Positions 26,644 through 34,997 of a DNA stretch of 64,000 bases are shown here, one piece after another (the first letter of the stretch is position 1; each line of letters opens with the position of its first letter). The stretch lies in contig JAHQVJ010000207.1 in assembly GCA_019634415.1 (NCBI GenBank), positions 40,359-104,358 on the forward strand, in the 5' to 3' direction. The notes beneath the pieces were generated by a model. It ran no database searches. It was not told the origin of the DNA and saw only the letters and a program-made list of their open reading frames with translations. Made by a program: the position numbers and the translations under genes. Source of the stretch: Myxococcales bacterium (GTDB taxonomy: Bacteria; Myxococcota_A; UBA796; GCA-2862545).

Positions 26644-27180
26644 TCAGCCACACACCGCGCGCACCGCGACCGCCATGCGCTCCTGGTAGGCCATACGGTC
26701 CTGACGGTCGTGCTTCATGCCCTTCGAGGCTGCCATCAACACCTCCGCGCGCTCCCGAGGCGTCACCACGCCCTCGGCGAGCTCGGCGAGCGCCGCCTCG
26801 ATCCGCTCGAGGAACAGGGCCTCCGAGGCCGCCACCTGAGGCCCCACCAGGTGCTCGGTGGTGGCCAGCAGCTCGTCTACGGCGTCCGTTGCCTGACGCA
26901 CGTCGATGGTAGGCCCCACGTAGGCATCGAAGGCGGCCAGCACACGCGCGGGCACCGGGTCCTCCGACGCCAGCACCTCGACCACCGCGGCGTCGAGCTT
27001 GGCGAGGAAGTGCTCCACCATGGCCACGAACAGCGCGGCTTTCCCGTCGAACCACAGATACAGGCTCTGCCGTGACAGCCCCGCGGCCCGCGCCACCTCG
27101 TCCATCGAGGTCTTGCGATAGCCGTACCGCTGAAACAGCTCGAAGGCGGTGCGCAGTACCTCGGCCCGGCGTTCGTCCAC
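26644..27180 (-). CDS. TetR family transcriptional repressor
   Basis: A 178-residue TetR-type regulator starting at GTG. The HTH is AFELFQRYGYRKTSMDEVA followed by LSRQSLYLWFDGKAALF. The C-terminal ligand domain is divergent, as usual. It lies 8 bases after the SDR gene on the same strand, so both form an operon. A perfect inverted repeat at the head of that operon is the likely operator, which would give autoregulation. The frame is open further upstream, but the longer version would overlap the SDR gene. Confidence 0.9.
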   Translation of the reverse strand: MDERRAEVLRTAFELFQRYGYRKTSMDEVARAAGLSRQSLYLWFDGKAALFVAMVEHFLAKLDAAVVEVLASEDPVPARVLAAFDAYVGPTIDVRQATDAVDELLATTEHLVGPQVAASEALFLERIEAALAELAEGVVTPRERAEVLMAASKGMKHDRQDRMAYQERMAVAVRAVCG

Positions 27181-27188
27181 CCCCGACC

Positions 27189-28097
27189 CTACGATCGGAC
27201 CAGATCGTAGCGAACACCCGTCAGCTCCTCGCTGACCTCCCACAGCTGCACCGCATCGGCATCCTTGCTCGCCGCTCGGACCATTGGCACCACCACCGGG
27301 GCTCCCCGCATCTGACCGATGCCTCTCGGACCATAGTACGACGCTGCTGCGGCGTCGGGGTCGGTGGCGGCACGCAACGTGGGCAGCGCCCCCATGGGCG
27401 GCTTCTGCGCAAAGAACGGATTGAAGAAGCTCGCCAGGCCCGAAGACCGCTGGAGATCGGTGGCCGTCCAGCCAGGGTGGGCAGCCGTCACGAGGGCCGT
27501 CTCGCCCGCACCTTGCAGACGTCGCTGCAGCTCACGGGTGAAGAGCTGGTTGGCGAGCTTGCTCTGACCGTAGGCAGGCCACGCCTGATAGCCGCGCTCG
27601 GCGAACTGCAGATCCTCGAAGTTCATGGTGCCGAAGCTCGCGGCCGTGCTCGAGACCACCACCACCCGTGCCTCGGGCGTGCGCTGCACCAGCGGAAGCA
27701 GCTGCCCGGTGAGGGCGAAGTGGCTCAGGTGGTTGACCCCGAACTGCAGCTCGAAGCCCTGCGCGGTCTCGCTCTTCGGCGGCACCATCACGCCTGCATT
27801 CAGGATCAGCAGGTCCAGACGCTCGTGGTCCGCGACATAGGCCTCCGAGAACGAAGACACGGACTGCAGATCCGACAGATCCAGCACCCGCAGCTCCACA
27901 CTCCCGGAGGGCTGAAGCGCGCGGATCCGCTCCACGGCATCCTTGCCCTTCTCGGGATTGCGGCACGCCAGCGTCACGGCGGCCCCCTTCTGAGCCAACG
28001 CGCGGGCTGTCTCGAAGCCGATGCCGGTGTTGGCTCCGGTCACGATGGCGGTGCGACCAGTCTGATCGGGGATGTCGTCTTCGGTCCACGCGGCCAT
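27189..28097 (-). CDS. Short-chain dehydrogenase/reductase
   Basis: A 302-residue NAD(P)-dependent oxidoreductase of the retinol-dehydrogenase/WWOX-like SDR group. It shows the cofactor motif TGANTGIG, LILNAGVMV, VNHLSHF, the Ser of VVVSSTAA and the catalytic pair in YGQSK. CRNPEK after the second strand suggests NADP preference. The ATG follows GGAGGG. The substrate is unknown. Co-transcription with a TetR repressor suggests induction by a small hydrophobic compound that is also its substrate; this is inference. Confidence 0.92.
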   Translation of the reverse strand: MAAWTEDDIPDQTGRTAIVTGANTGIGFETARALAQKGAAVTLACRNPEKGKDAVERIRALQPSGSVELRVLDLSDLQSVSSFSEAYVADHERLDLLILNAGVMVPPKSETAQGFELQFGVNHLSHFALTGQLLPLVQRTPEARVVVVSSTAASFGTMNFEDLQFAERGYQAWPAYGQSKLANQLFTRELQRRLQGAGETALVTAAHPGWTATDLQRSSGLASFFNPFFAQKPPMGALPTLRAATDPDAAAASYYGPRGIGQMRGAPVVVPMVRAASKDADAVQLWEVSEELTGVRYDLVRS

Positions 28098-28118
28098 GGA
28101 ACCCTCCAGCTTGTCTGA

Positions 28119-28146
28119 GTTTACAAGATGCACCCATCTTGTAAAC
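28119..28146. promoter_or_regulatory. Perfect inverted repeat, likely TetR operator
   Basis: The 12-base arms GTTTACAAGATG and CATCTTGTAAAC are separated by CACC. The palindrome is 22 bases before the start codon of the SDR-TetR operon. Length, symmetry and AT content are typical of TetR-family operators, and the repeat would overlap the promoter. As RNA it could also fold as a hairpin after the upstream Cys-rich gene, which ends at 28188 on the same strand. Confidence 0.75.
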
Positions 28147-28187
28147 CCAGCCAACCCCCCGTCAACCCCACGAAACGCGACGCCTGC

Positions 28188-29708
28188 TCACTCACAGTGA
28201 TCGGAGCAACGCGCCCGCTGGCATGTGAGGTAGGCAACAGCCCCCGCTCGCACAGCCTGATCCGCACACAACGGAGAGTCTGGACGAGCGATGCAAAGCG
28301 TACAGTCGGCCGCGGTCTCGCCATTCTCTCCCATGCAGTCTTCGAGCTGCCCGCAGCAATGCTCCGTCGTGCATCGGTTGCAGTTCACGTCGATGGTGCC
28401 AGACGAATCGGTGGCAGACAGGGCAGTGCCGCAGACCTTGGATGGGCAGAACGTCTCGGAGCAGGTTCCGAACGCATCGTACAGCTCGCTGTCGGAGCAG
28501 TCTGCTGTCCAGCTCTCGATGCACTCGGAGCACGCGGCGTCGGCGTCGCAGGCACCGAAGGGGCCACAGCAGGACGTGCTCAGGCACTCGTCGACGGCCA
28601 CACTGCCGGACCGGTGTTCCGTTCCGCAGACCCCGACGGGCGAGTCGGCCGCCACGACCGTGAACGTCTCGGACCGCGAGGCACCGGCACCGGAGTCCCA
28701 CTGCAGCCAGGCCTGCTCGGCAGCCTCGGCGAAGGTGACCGTGATCAGCGTGGGGCCGTCCAGCTCGGCCGTGTCGAGGAAGAGGGGGTAGGGCTCGTCG
28801 GCGGACCTGAAGTACAGCGCCCCTGGCGGCAGGTTGCTGACCTGATTGCCGAACTCGTCCACCGGCTCGGCGAGCACGGTGTAGCGCTCGCCCACCACGA
28901 AGACGCCGTCGGTGGCGTAGGGCAGATCGAAGTCGACCTGCACGTCGGTGGAGGCCGAGAAGTGGTACACCTCGCGCCCCGGCCGCACGTCGTCCAGCAA
29001 CGGGGCGGTGGCGGTCACCTCCACCCCACCGGTGCGCTCCGTGTGGATCGTGAAGTCGCCCGTGCCGTCGAGGAGTGTACCCACGGCACCGCCCTGAATC
29101 GCCGTCCACTCGACGAGGGTGGTCGACACCCCGCGCACCGTGACGCGTGCCTCCCTGTCCGACATCCGGGCGACGACCTGGACCTCGACCGGAGCCTGCA
29201 CGACCTCCGATGCCACGTCCAGCGCGGTCACGGTCAGCCTCAGCGGGTCCCCCACTCGGTATGGACCGAACTGGTCGGTGTGGATCCGAAGGCGATCCAC
29301 CGCCTCGTCCGTCACGACGAAGGCACTCTCGAGGGTGTCGCGCCCACCATTGGGACCCACCACGGTGACGCTGTACCGCCCAGGCGGCCAGTCTCTCGAT
29401 AGCGTGGCCGTGATCTCGTGTTCGCCTTTCAATGTCATGCTCGAGAACGGGATCGGCCGTCCCTCGGAGGCCGGCCCCGTCAGCCACCCCTCGAAGAACG
29501 GGTTGATGTCGGGGATCCCCGAGGCTGGAACCCGAACCTCGGGATAGAAGCGCTCCCCCTCGATGGTGACCACGCGCTCCTTGCCGTTGTAGGCATGGGC
29601 AGGCGACACGCCGTGGATCACGGGGTCGGGAAGCGACAGCGGCGTGCAACCCGCCGACCAGACCATCGCCGTCAACATCTGCTCTGCAATCCCATCGGAA
29701 TTCACCAA
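28188..29708 (-). CDS. Surface protein with IPT/Ig-like domain and Cys-rich tail
   Basis: About 506 residues, exact start uncertain (TTG at 29708, ATG at 29678 or 29666). A lipobox-like VWSAGC lies within the first 20 residues. Residues 25-130 resemble an IPT/TIG domain (VIHGVSPAHAYNGKERVVTIEGE), followed by further Ig-like beta domains. The last 150 residues hold two or more repeats with about 25 Cys in CLSTSCCG...C and CTTEHCCG...C patterns, as seen in myxobacterial extracellular proteins. The probable place is the outer surface; the partner is unknown. It ends just upstream of the TetR operator. Confidence 0.7.
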   Translation of the reverse strand: MVNSDGIAEQMLTAMVWSAGCTPLSLPDPVIHGVSPAHAYNGKERVVTIEGERFYPEVRVPASGIPDINPFFEGWLTGPASEGRPIPFSSMTLKGEHEITATLSRDWPPGRYSVTVVGPNGGRDTLESAFVVTDEAVDRLRIHTDQFGPYRVGDPLRLTVTALDVASEVVQAPVEVQVVARMSDREARVTVRGVSTTLVEWTAIQGGAVGTLLDGTGDFTIHTERTGGVEVTATAPLLDDVRPGREVYHFSASTDVQVDFDLPYATDGVFVVGERYTVLAEPVDEFGNQVSNLPPGALYFRSADEPYPLFLDTAELDGPTLITVTFAEAAEQAWLQWDSGAGASRSETFTVVAADSPVGVCGTEHRSGSVAVDECLSTSCCGPFGACDADAACSECIESWTADCSDSELYDAFGTCSETFCPSKVCGTALSATDSSGTIDVNCNRCTTEHCCGQLEDCMGENGETAADCTLCIARPDSPLCADQAVRAGAVAYLTCQRARCSDHCE

Positions 29709-29763
29709 ACCAATACACCAAGGCCCGATCGCCGAGGCGGTAGGTCGAGCGTACCACCCGTGG

Positions 29764-30735
<972 letters not shown>

Positions 30736-30776
30736 GTTTCATGATGCGACGCGACGGCTGCGCCGTCAACGCGGGA

Positions 30777-31193
30777 TCAGGCCCCCAGCCGCCGGTGGTC
30801 TGCCAGCATGCAGCGATCCTGCACCACGCGCATCCCGGCGGCGCGCAGCGCCTGGGCGACCTCATCGTGCCTGATCCCCTGCTGGAACCACACCGTGGGC
30901 GCGCCAGCCGCCAGCAGCTCGTCGAGGTGCGCCGGCAGCGCCGAGCCACGCCGGAACACGCACACCAGCTCGACGGATCCGGCCTCCTGCAGCGTGGCCA
31001 CCACAGGGCGCCCGAAGATCTTCTGCCCCACCTGGCGCGGATTCACCGGCACGATCTCCCAGCCCCGGTCGCGCAGGTAGGCCGGAACGTAGTGCGCCGG
31101 TCGCGCCGGCTCGCTGTGGGCACCGAGCACGGCGATCCGCAGCGGCTGCCGGAGCAGATCCGCCACGTCCGACAGCGCCGGGGGATCGGGCAC
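30777..31193 (-). CDS. CoA-binding domain protein (YccU-like)
   Basis: A 138-residue Rossmann-like CoA-binding domain protein: IAVLGAHSEPARPAHYV at the nucleotide loop, GWEIVPVNPR, and TVWFQQGIRHDEV before the terminal VVQDRCML. Many bacteria carry such single-domain proteins; a regulatory or ligand-sensing role is assumed but unproven. The GTG start lies 4 bases after the stop of citrate synthase, so the two genes are very likely co-transcribed, which fits a link to acetyl-CoA metabolism. Confidence 0.87.
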   Translation of the reverse strand: MPDPPALSDVADLLRQPLRIAVLGAHSEPARPAHYVPAYLRDRGWEIVPVNPRQVGQKIFGRPVVATLQEAGSVELVCVFRRGSALPAHLDELLAAGAPTVWFQQGIRHDEVAQALRAAGMRVVQDRCMLADHRRLGA

Positions 31194-31197
31194 GCGG

Positions 31198-32454
31198 CTA
31201 CCTGGGCTCGAACTCGCGGGCGTTCTCGCCCACGTAGACCTGCCGCGGCCGGTGGATCCGGTAGCCGCTGGCATCCTCGCGCATCTCCTTCCAGTGCGCG
31301 ATCCAGCCCGGCAGCCGGCCCAGGGCGAACATCACGGTGAACATCTCGGTGGGGATGCCCATCGCCCGGTAGATGATGCCGCTGTAGAAGTCCACGTTGG
31401 GGTACAGCTTGCGCTCCACGAAGAAGGAGTCGCGCAGCGCAGCTTCCTCGAGCTGCTTGGCCAGATCGAGCAGCGGATCGTGGATGCCGAGCTCGTTGAA
31501 GATCCGATCGGCCGCGCCCTTGAGCAGCTTCGCGCGCGGATCGAAGTTCTTGTAGACGCGGTGGCCGAAGCCCATCAAGCGCACCTCGCGCGACTTCACG
31601 CGGTCGAGGAAGCTCTGCAGATCGCCACCCCGCTCCAGGATCTGCTGGAGCATCTCGATGACCTTCTGGTTGGCGCCGCCGTGGCGCGGGCCCCACAGAG
31701 CGCAGATGGCAGCCGAGATGGAGGCGTACAGGTTGGCCTCGCTGCTCCCCACCATGCGCATGGTGGAGGTGGAGCAGTTCTGCTCGTGATCGGCGTGCAG
31801 GATCAGCAGCAGGTTCAGCGCGTCCTCGAGCACTGGCGAGCGCTCGTAGTCCTCGCTGGGCACCGCGAACATCATGCGCAGGAAGTTCGCCTGCCACGAC
31901 AGGTCGTTGCGGGGGTAGACGATGGGCTGCCCGATGGACTTCTTGTAGGCGAACGCCGCCAGCGTCTTGGACTTGGCCAGGATGCGCACGATGTTGAGGT
32001 CTGCCTCTTCGGGCGTGTCTTGGTAGAAGGTCGACAGCGACGCCACCATGGCCGCCATGATGGCCATCGGGTGGGCCGAGGGCGGATAGCCCTCGAAGAA
32101 CTTCTTCATGTCCTCGTGCAGCAACGTGTGATGGGTGAGGTCGTTGCGGTACTTCGACAGCTGCTCGTTCGTGGGTCGATGGCCGTTGATCAGCAGGTAG
32201 CAGACCTCGGTGAACTGGGCGCGCTCGGCGATCTGCTCGATGGGGTAGCCACGGTAGCGCAGGATCCCCTTCTCTCCGTCGATGAAGGTGATGGCGCTCT
32301 GGCAGGATCCGGTATTGCCATATCCGTCATCCAGGGTGATCAGCCCGGTCTCCTTGCGCAGCTTGGAGACGTCGATGCCGATCTCACCCTCTGTGCCCCG
32401 AATCACGGGCAGATCGATCTCGCGTCCTTCGAAGACCAGTTTGGCGCTGCTCAT
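31198..32454 (-). CDS. gltA: Citrate synthase (type II)
   Basis: A 418-residue enzyme of normal length that joins acetyl-CoA and oxaloacetate in the TCA cycle. Key stretches are LRYRGYPIEQIAE, the His of HADHEQNCSTSTMRMVGSS, WGPRHGGANQ, MGFGHRVYKNFDPRA and the C-terminal RPRQVYVG. The N-terminal 50-residue domain is that of the hexameric, NADH-sensitive-type enzymes. The ATG follows a strong GGAGGAATTC ribosome site. It heads an operon with the CoA-binding protein gene. Confidence 0.97.
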   Translation of the reverse strand: MSSAKLVFEGREIDLPVIRGTEGEIGIDVSKLRKETGLITLDDGYGNTGSCQSAITFIDGEKGILRYRGYPIEQIAERAQFTEVCYLLINGHRPTNEQLSKYRNDLTHHTLLHEDMKKFFEGYPPSAHPMAIMAAMVASLSTFYQDTPEEADLNIVRILAKSKTLAAFAYKKSIGQPIVYPRNDLSWQANFLRMMFAVPSEDYERSPVLEDALNLLLILHADHEQNCSTSTMRMVGSSEANLYASISAAICALWGPRHGGANQKVIEMLQQILERGGDLQSFLDRVKSREVRLMGFGHRVYKNFDPRAKLLKGAADRIFNELGIHDPLLDLAKQLEEAALRDSFFVERKLYPNVDFYSGIIYRAMGIPTEMFTVMFALGRLPGWIAHWKEMREDASGYRIHRPRQVYVGENAREFEPR

Positions 32455-32581
32455 TGAATTCCTCCGCGGGTGGTTCTGAACCGTCGCTCACCCAAGCTTA
32501 CGCCCTTCATATCGACCGCGCACCGGCGATCCCGCATCGAAGTTGTCTCGTGACGACCAACCACGCCGAGTGCGGACTCGT

Positions 32582-32601
32582 TTGTGAACCGGTTGTGAAC
32601 C
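32582..32601 (+). promoter_or_regulatory. Direct repeats of TTGTGAACC with 11-base period
   Basis: Two perfect 9-base copies, one helical turn apart, lie 56 bases before the beta-helix protein start. An 11-base period is the classic layout for OmpR/SARP-type winged-helix regulators. A protein with such a domain is encoded by the convergent neighbour at 34998-37454. Confidence 0.5.
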
Positions 32602-32656
32602 CCGCCCGAGGGGCAGCCTGGTGACCGGGGAGCACACCCCGAGCCAAGGATGCCCC

Positions 32657-34996
32657 ATGAGCATGCCCCGTTTCTCTCGAGTCCACGGACTCGCCCTGCT
32701 GTCGCTGATCGCTGCTGCTCCTGCGTCGGCCCAGAGCTTCGGCCTCAACGGCGCGCCCTGCGCGATGACCAGCTTGCAGGCTGCCATCAACACGGCATCG
32801 TCGGGCGACGTCGTGGTCATCGCCACCCAGTCGTCGTCCGGTGTCCCGCTGGTCCACGCCTTGGGCGCGACCGTGCTGGTCAACGGCACGAATCTCACGA
32901 TCACGAGCGGTGACAGCACCTGCGCCACCCCCGTCGGCTTCACCGGCACCGCGCGCCTGACGGCGGGCACCGGACTGGTGCCGCTCACCGACACCTACAT
33001 GCTGTCCGTCGCGGGCGGCTCGGAGGTGACCCTCGAGCGCCTCGACATCGACGGCAGCGACCAGGCCCAGCCGCTGGACATCAGCGACTCCGAGGTCACC
33101 CTCGTCGACACCGATCTGCACCACGGCGTCTCCACGCTCGACCCCGACGGAGGGTGCGTCACCGCGCGCCGTAGCCAGGGCACGGGAGACTTCGCGTCGC
33201 TGGCGGGCATCGACGTGGAGATCCCCCTCGATCCGGCCTTCCAGTTCGTGCCGGGCCTGGTGATGCGTGGCTCGAGCCAGGTCCACGACTGCCTGGGCAC
33301 CGAGAACCATGGAGGGGGCGGCGTCATGGCGTGGGGCGGAGCCGTGTTCCTCTACGACGACGCCGCGATCCGCAACGGCACGTCCACGGTCTCCGGCGGA
33401 AACGTCGCCCTGTGGAACGGCTCCGATCTCGAGCTGCACGACCGCTCGGTGCTCGAAGGGGGGGTCGCAGACGGCACGAACCTCACGGGCATCGCCAACG
33501 TGGGCATGGGAGGCAACGTGTTCGCCTCCGGCTCACTCGACCTCGGCTTCCAAGCTGCAGCAGGCCCCTTCGTGTCTCGCGTGAAGCTGTTCGACGAGGC
33601 CTCCATCACCGGGGGCGAGGCCTGGGTCGCCGGCGGCGGGGTGGCCATCGTCGGAGACAGCACGGTGCAGCTGTGGGACGACAGCACGATCCACGACAAC
33701 GTCTCCCTCGATGACGGAGGCGGCATCGCGGCCCTCGCCAAGGTCGGCGACACCCCCGTCGTGCATCTGCAGGACCGATCCGAGCTGCGCGACAACCTCG
33801 CCGACCGCGACGGTGGAGGGCTGTGGGCCGAGGGCGCCCACGTGGTCCTGGAGGACGAAGCCTCCACGCACTCGAACGAGGCACTGCGGCACGGGGGCGG
33901 GGCAGATCTGGAGGATTGCCAGGTGACCCTGGCCGATACGGCCGTGATCGGCGGCCCGCAGGCAGGCAACCTGGCGCACGAGTCGGGCGGTGGCCTGGCG
34001 GCGAAGTCCAGCACCATCGACGTGGACGGCACCACCTGGACGGTCCCGACGACCACCGGCTCTGCCCAGGGCGGCGTTCGCGTGGAGCACAACACGGCCC
34101 TGAACACCAGCGGAGTGGCAGAGGGAGGAGGCGGAGGGCTGCTCCTGCTCGATGGCTCCACCCTCGTCGGTAGCGCGCTCGTGGTGCGTGGGAACACGGG
34201 TCACGACGCCGCGCTGGGCGCAGCAGCCGTGGGAGTGGGGGGTGGCATCCTCGTCACCGGCGGCGCCAGCGTGAACCTCGACGACACCTCGGTGGAGGGC
34301 AACCGCGCCAACTCCGCAGGCGGCGGGCTCTGGCTCGATGGAGGCTCCGTGACGCTGACTGCGGGGGCCGAGTGCGATCTGGGCGCTCTACCCGCAGACC
34401 GGTACTGCTCCGAGATCCGCGCCAACAGCACGAACGGCCCGGGCGGGGCGGCCCACCTTCAGGGCACGAGCACCCTGACCCTGAACCGCACCGCCCTGAA
34501 GGCCAACCACGCCAGCGGCGAGGGGGCGGCCATCCACTCCGCCGACAGTGGCGTGACTTCGCTGTTCACCAGCGTGCTGTCCGATCAGACGTCGGCGGCC
34601 GGGTCCACGATCTTCATCGGCAACGGTGCAGACCTGAACTCGATCCGATCCACCTTCGCCGACGAGGCACTGGCGATCGATCTGGTGGCGGGCTCGGGTG
34701 GGCAGCTCCGCCAGTCCGTCATCTGGGACGACAGCGCAGCGGGTGGCGGGCCTGGCTTGGTGCTGGGCGGCGCCTTCACGGGCTCCTGCAACATCGGCAG
34801 TGGTGTCGCGGCCCTCGTCGGAGTCGACAACGTGGCCGTCGATCCCCTCTACGTCGCCGATCCCGTGCGCGGCGGGTTCTACCTCGATCCGGCCTCGGCC
34901 GGCTACGACGCGAGCTGCACGACGAGCGGCGGAGTCGACATCGACGGGAACACCCGACAGGGCGTGGTGGTCGACATGGGCTCCTTCGAGGACTGA
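32657..34996 (+). CDS. Secreted right-handed beta-helix repeat protein
   Basis: A 779-residue protein with a clear signal peptide (LALLSLIAAAPASA, cleavage before QS). The rest is low in Cys and built of about 20-25-residue beta-solenoid turns (SQVHDCLGTENHGGGGVMAWGG, then NLADRDGGGLWAEGAHV and EGNRANSAGGGLWLDGGSV). This is the pattern of polymorphic outer-membrane and parallel beta-helix proteins. No autotransporter barrel or sorting tail is visible, so it is probably released or held at the surface. The ATG follows AAGGA. It ends one base from the convergent STAND regulator gene. Confidence 0.85.
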   Translation: MSMPRFSRVHGLALLSLIAAAPASAQSFGLNGAPCAMTSLQAAINTASSGDVVVIATQSSSGVPLVHALGATVLVNGTNLTITSGDSTCATPVGFTGTARLTAGTGLVPLTDTYMLSVAGGSEVTLERLDIDGSDQAQPLDISDSEVTLVDTDLHHGVSTLDPDGGCVTARRSQGTGDFASLAGIDVEIPLDPAFQFVPGLVMRGSSQVHDCLGTENHGGGGVMAWGGAVFLYDDAAIRNGTSTVSGGNVALWNGSDLELHDRSVLEGGVADGTNLTGIANVGMGGNVFASGSLDLGFQAAAGPFVSRVKLFDEASITGGEAWVAGGGVAIVGDSTVQLWDDSTIHDNVSLDDGGGIAALAKVGDTPVVHLQDRSELRDNLADRDGGGLWAEGAHVVLEDEASTHSNEALRHGGGADLEDCQVTLADTAVIGGPQAGNLAHESGGGLAAKSSTIDVDGTTWTVPTTTGSAQGGVRVEHNTALNTSGVAEGGGGGLLLLDGSTLVGSALVVRGNTGHDAALGAAAVGVGGGILVTGGASVNLDDTSVEGNRANSAGGGLWLDGGSVTLTAGAECDLGALPADRYCSEIRANSTNGPGGAAHLQGTSTLTLNRTALKANHASGEGAAIHSADSGVTSLFTSVLSDQTSAAGSTIFIGNGADLNSIRSTFADEALAIDLVAGSGGQLRQSVIWDDSAAGGGPGLVLGGAFTGSCNIGSGVAALVGVDNVAVDPLYVADPVRGGFYLDPASAGYDASCTTSGGVDIDGNTRQGVVVDMGSFED

Positions 34997-34997
34997 G

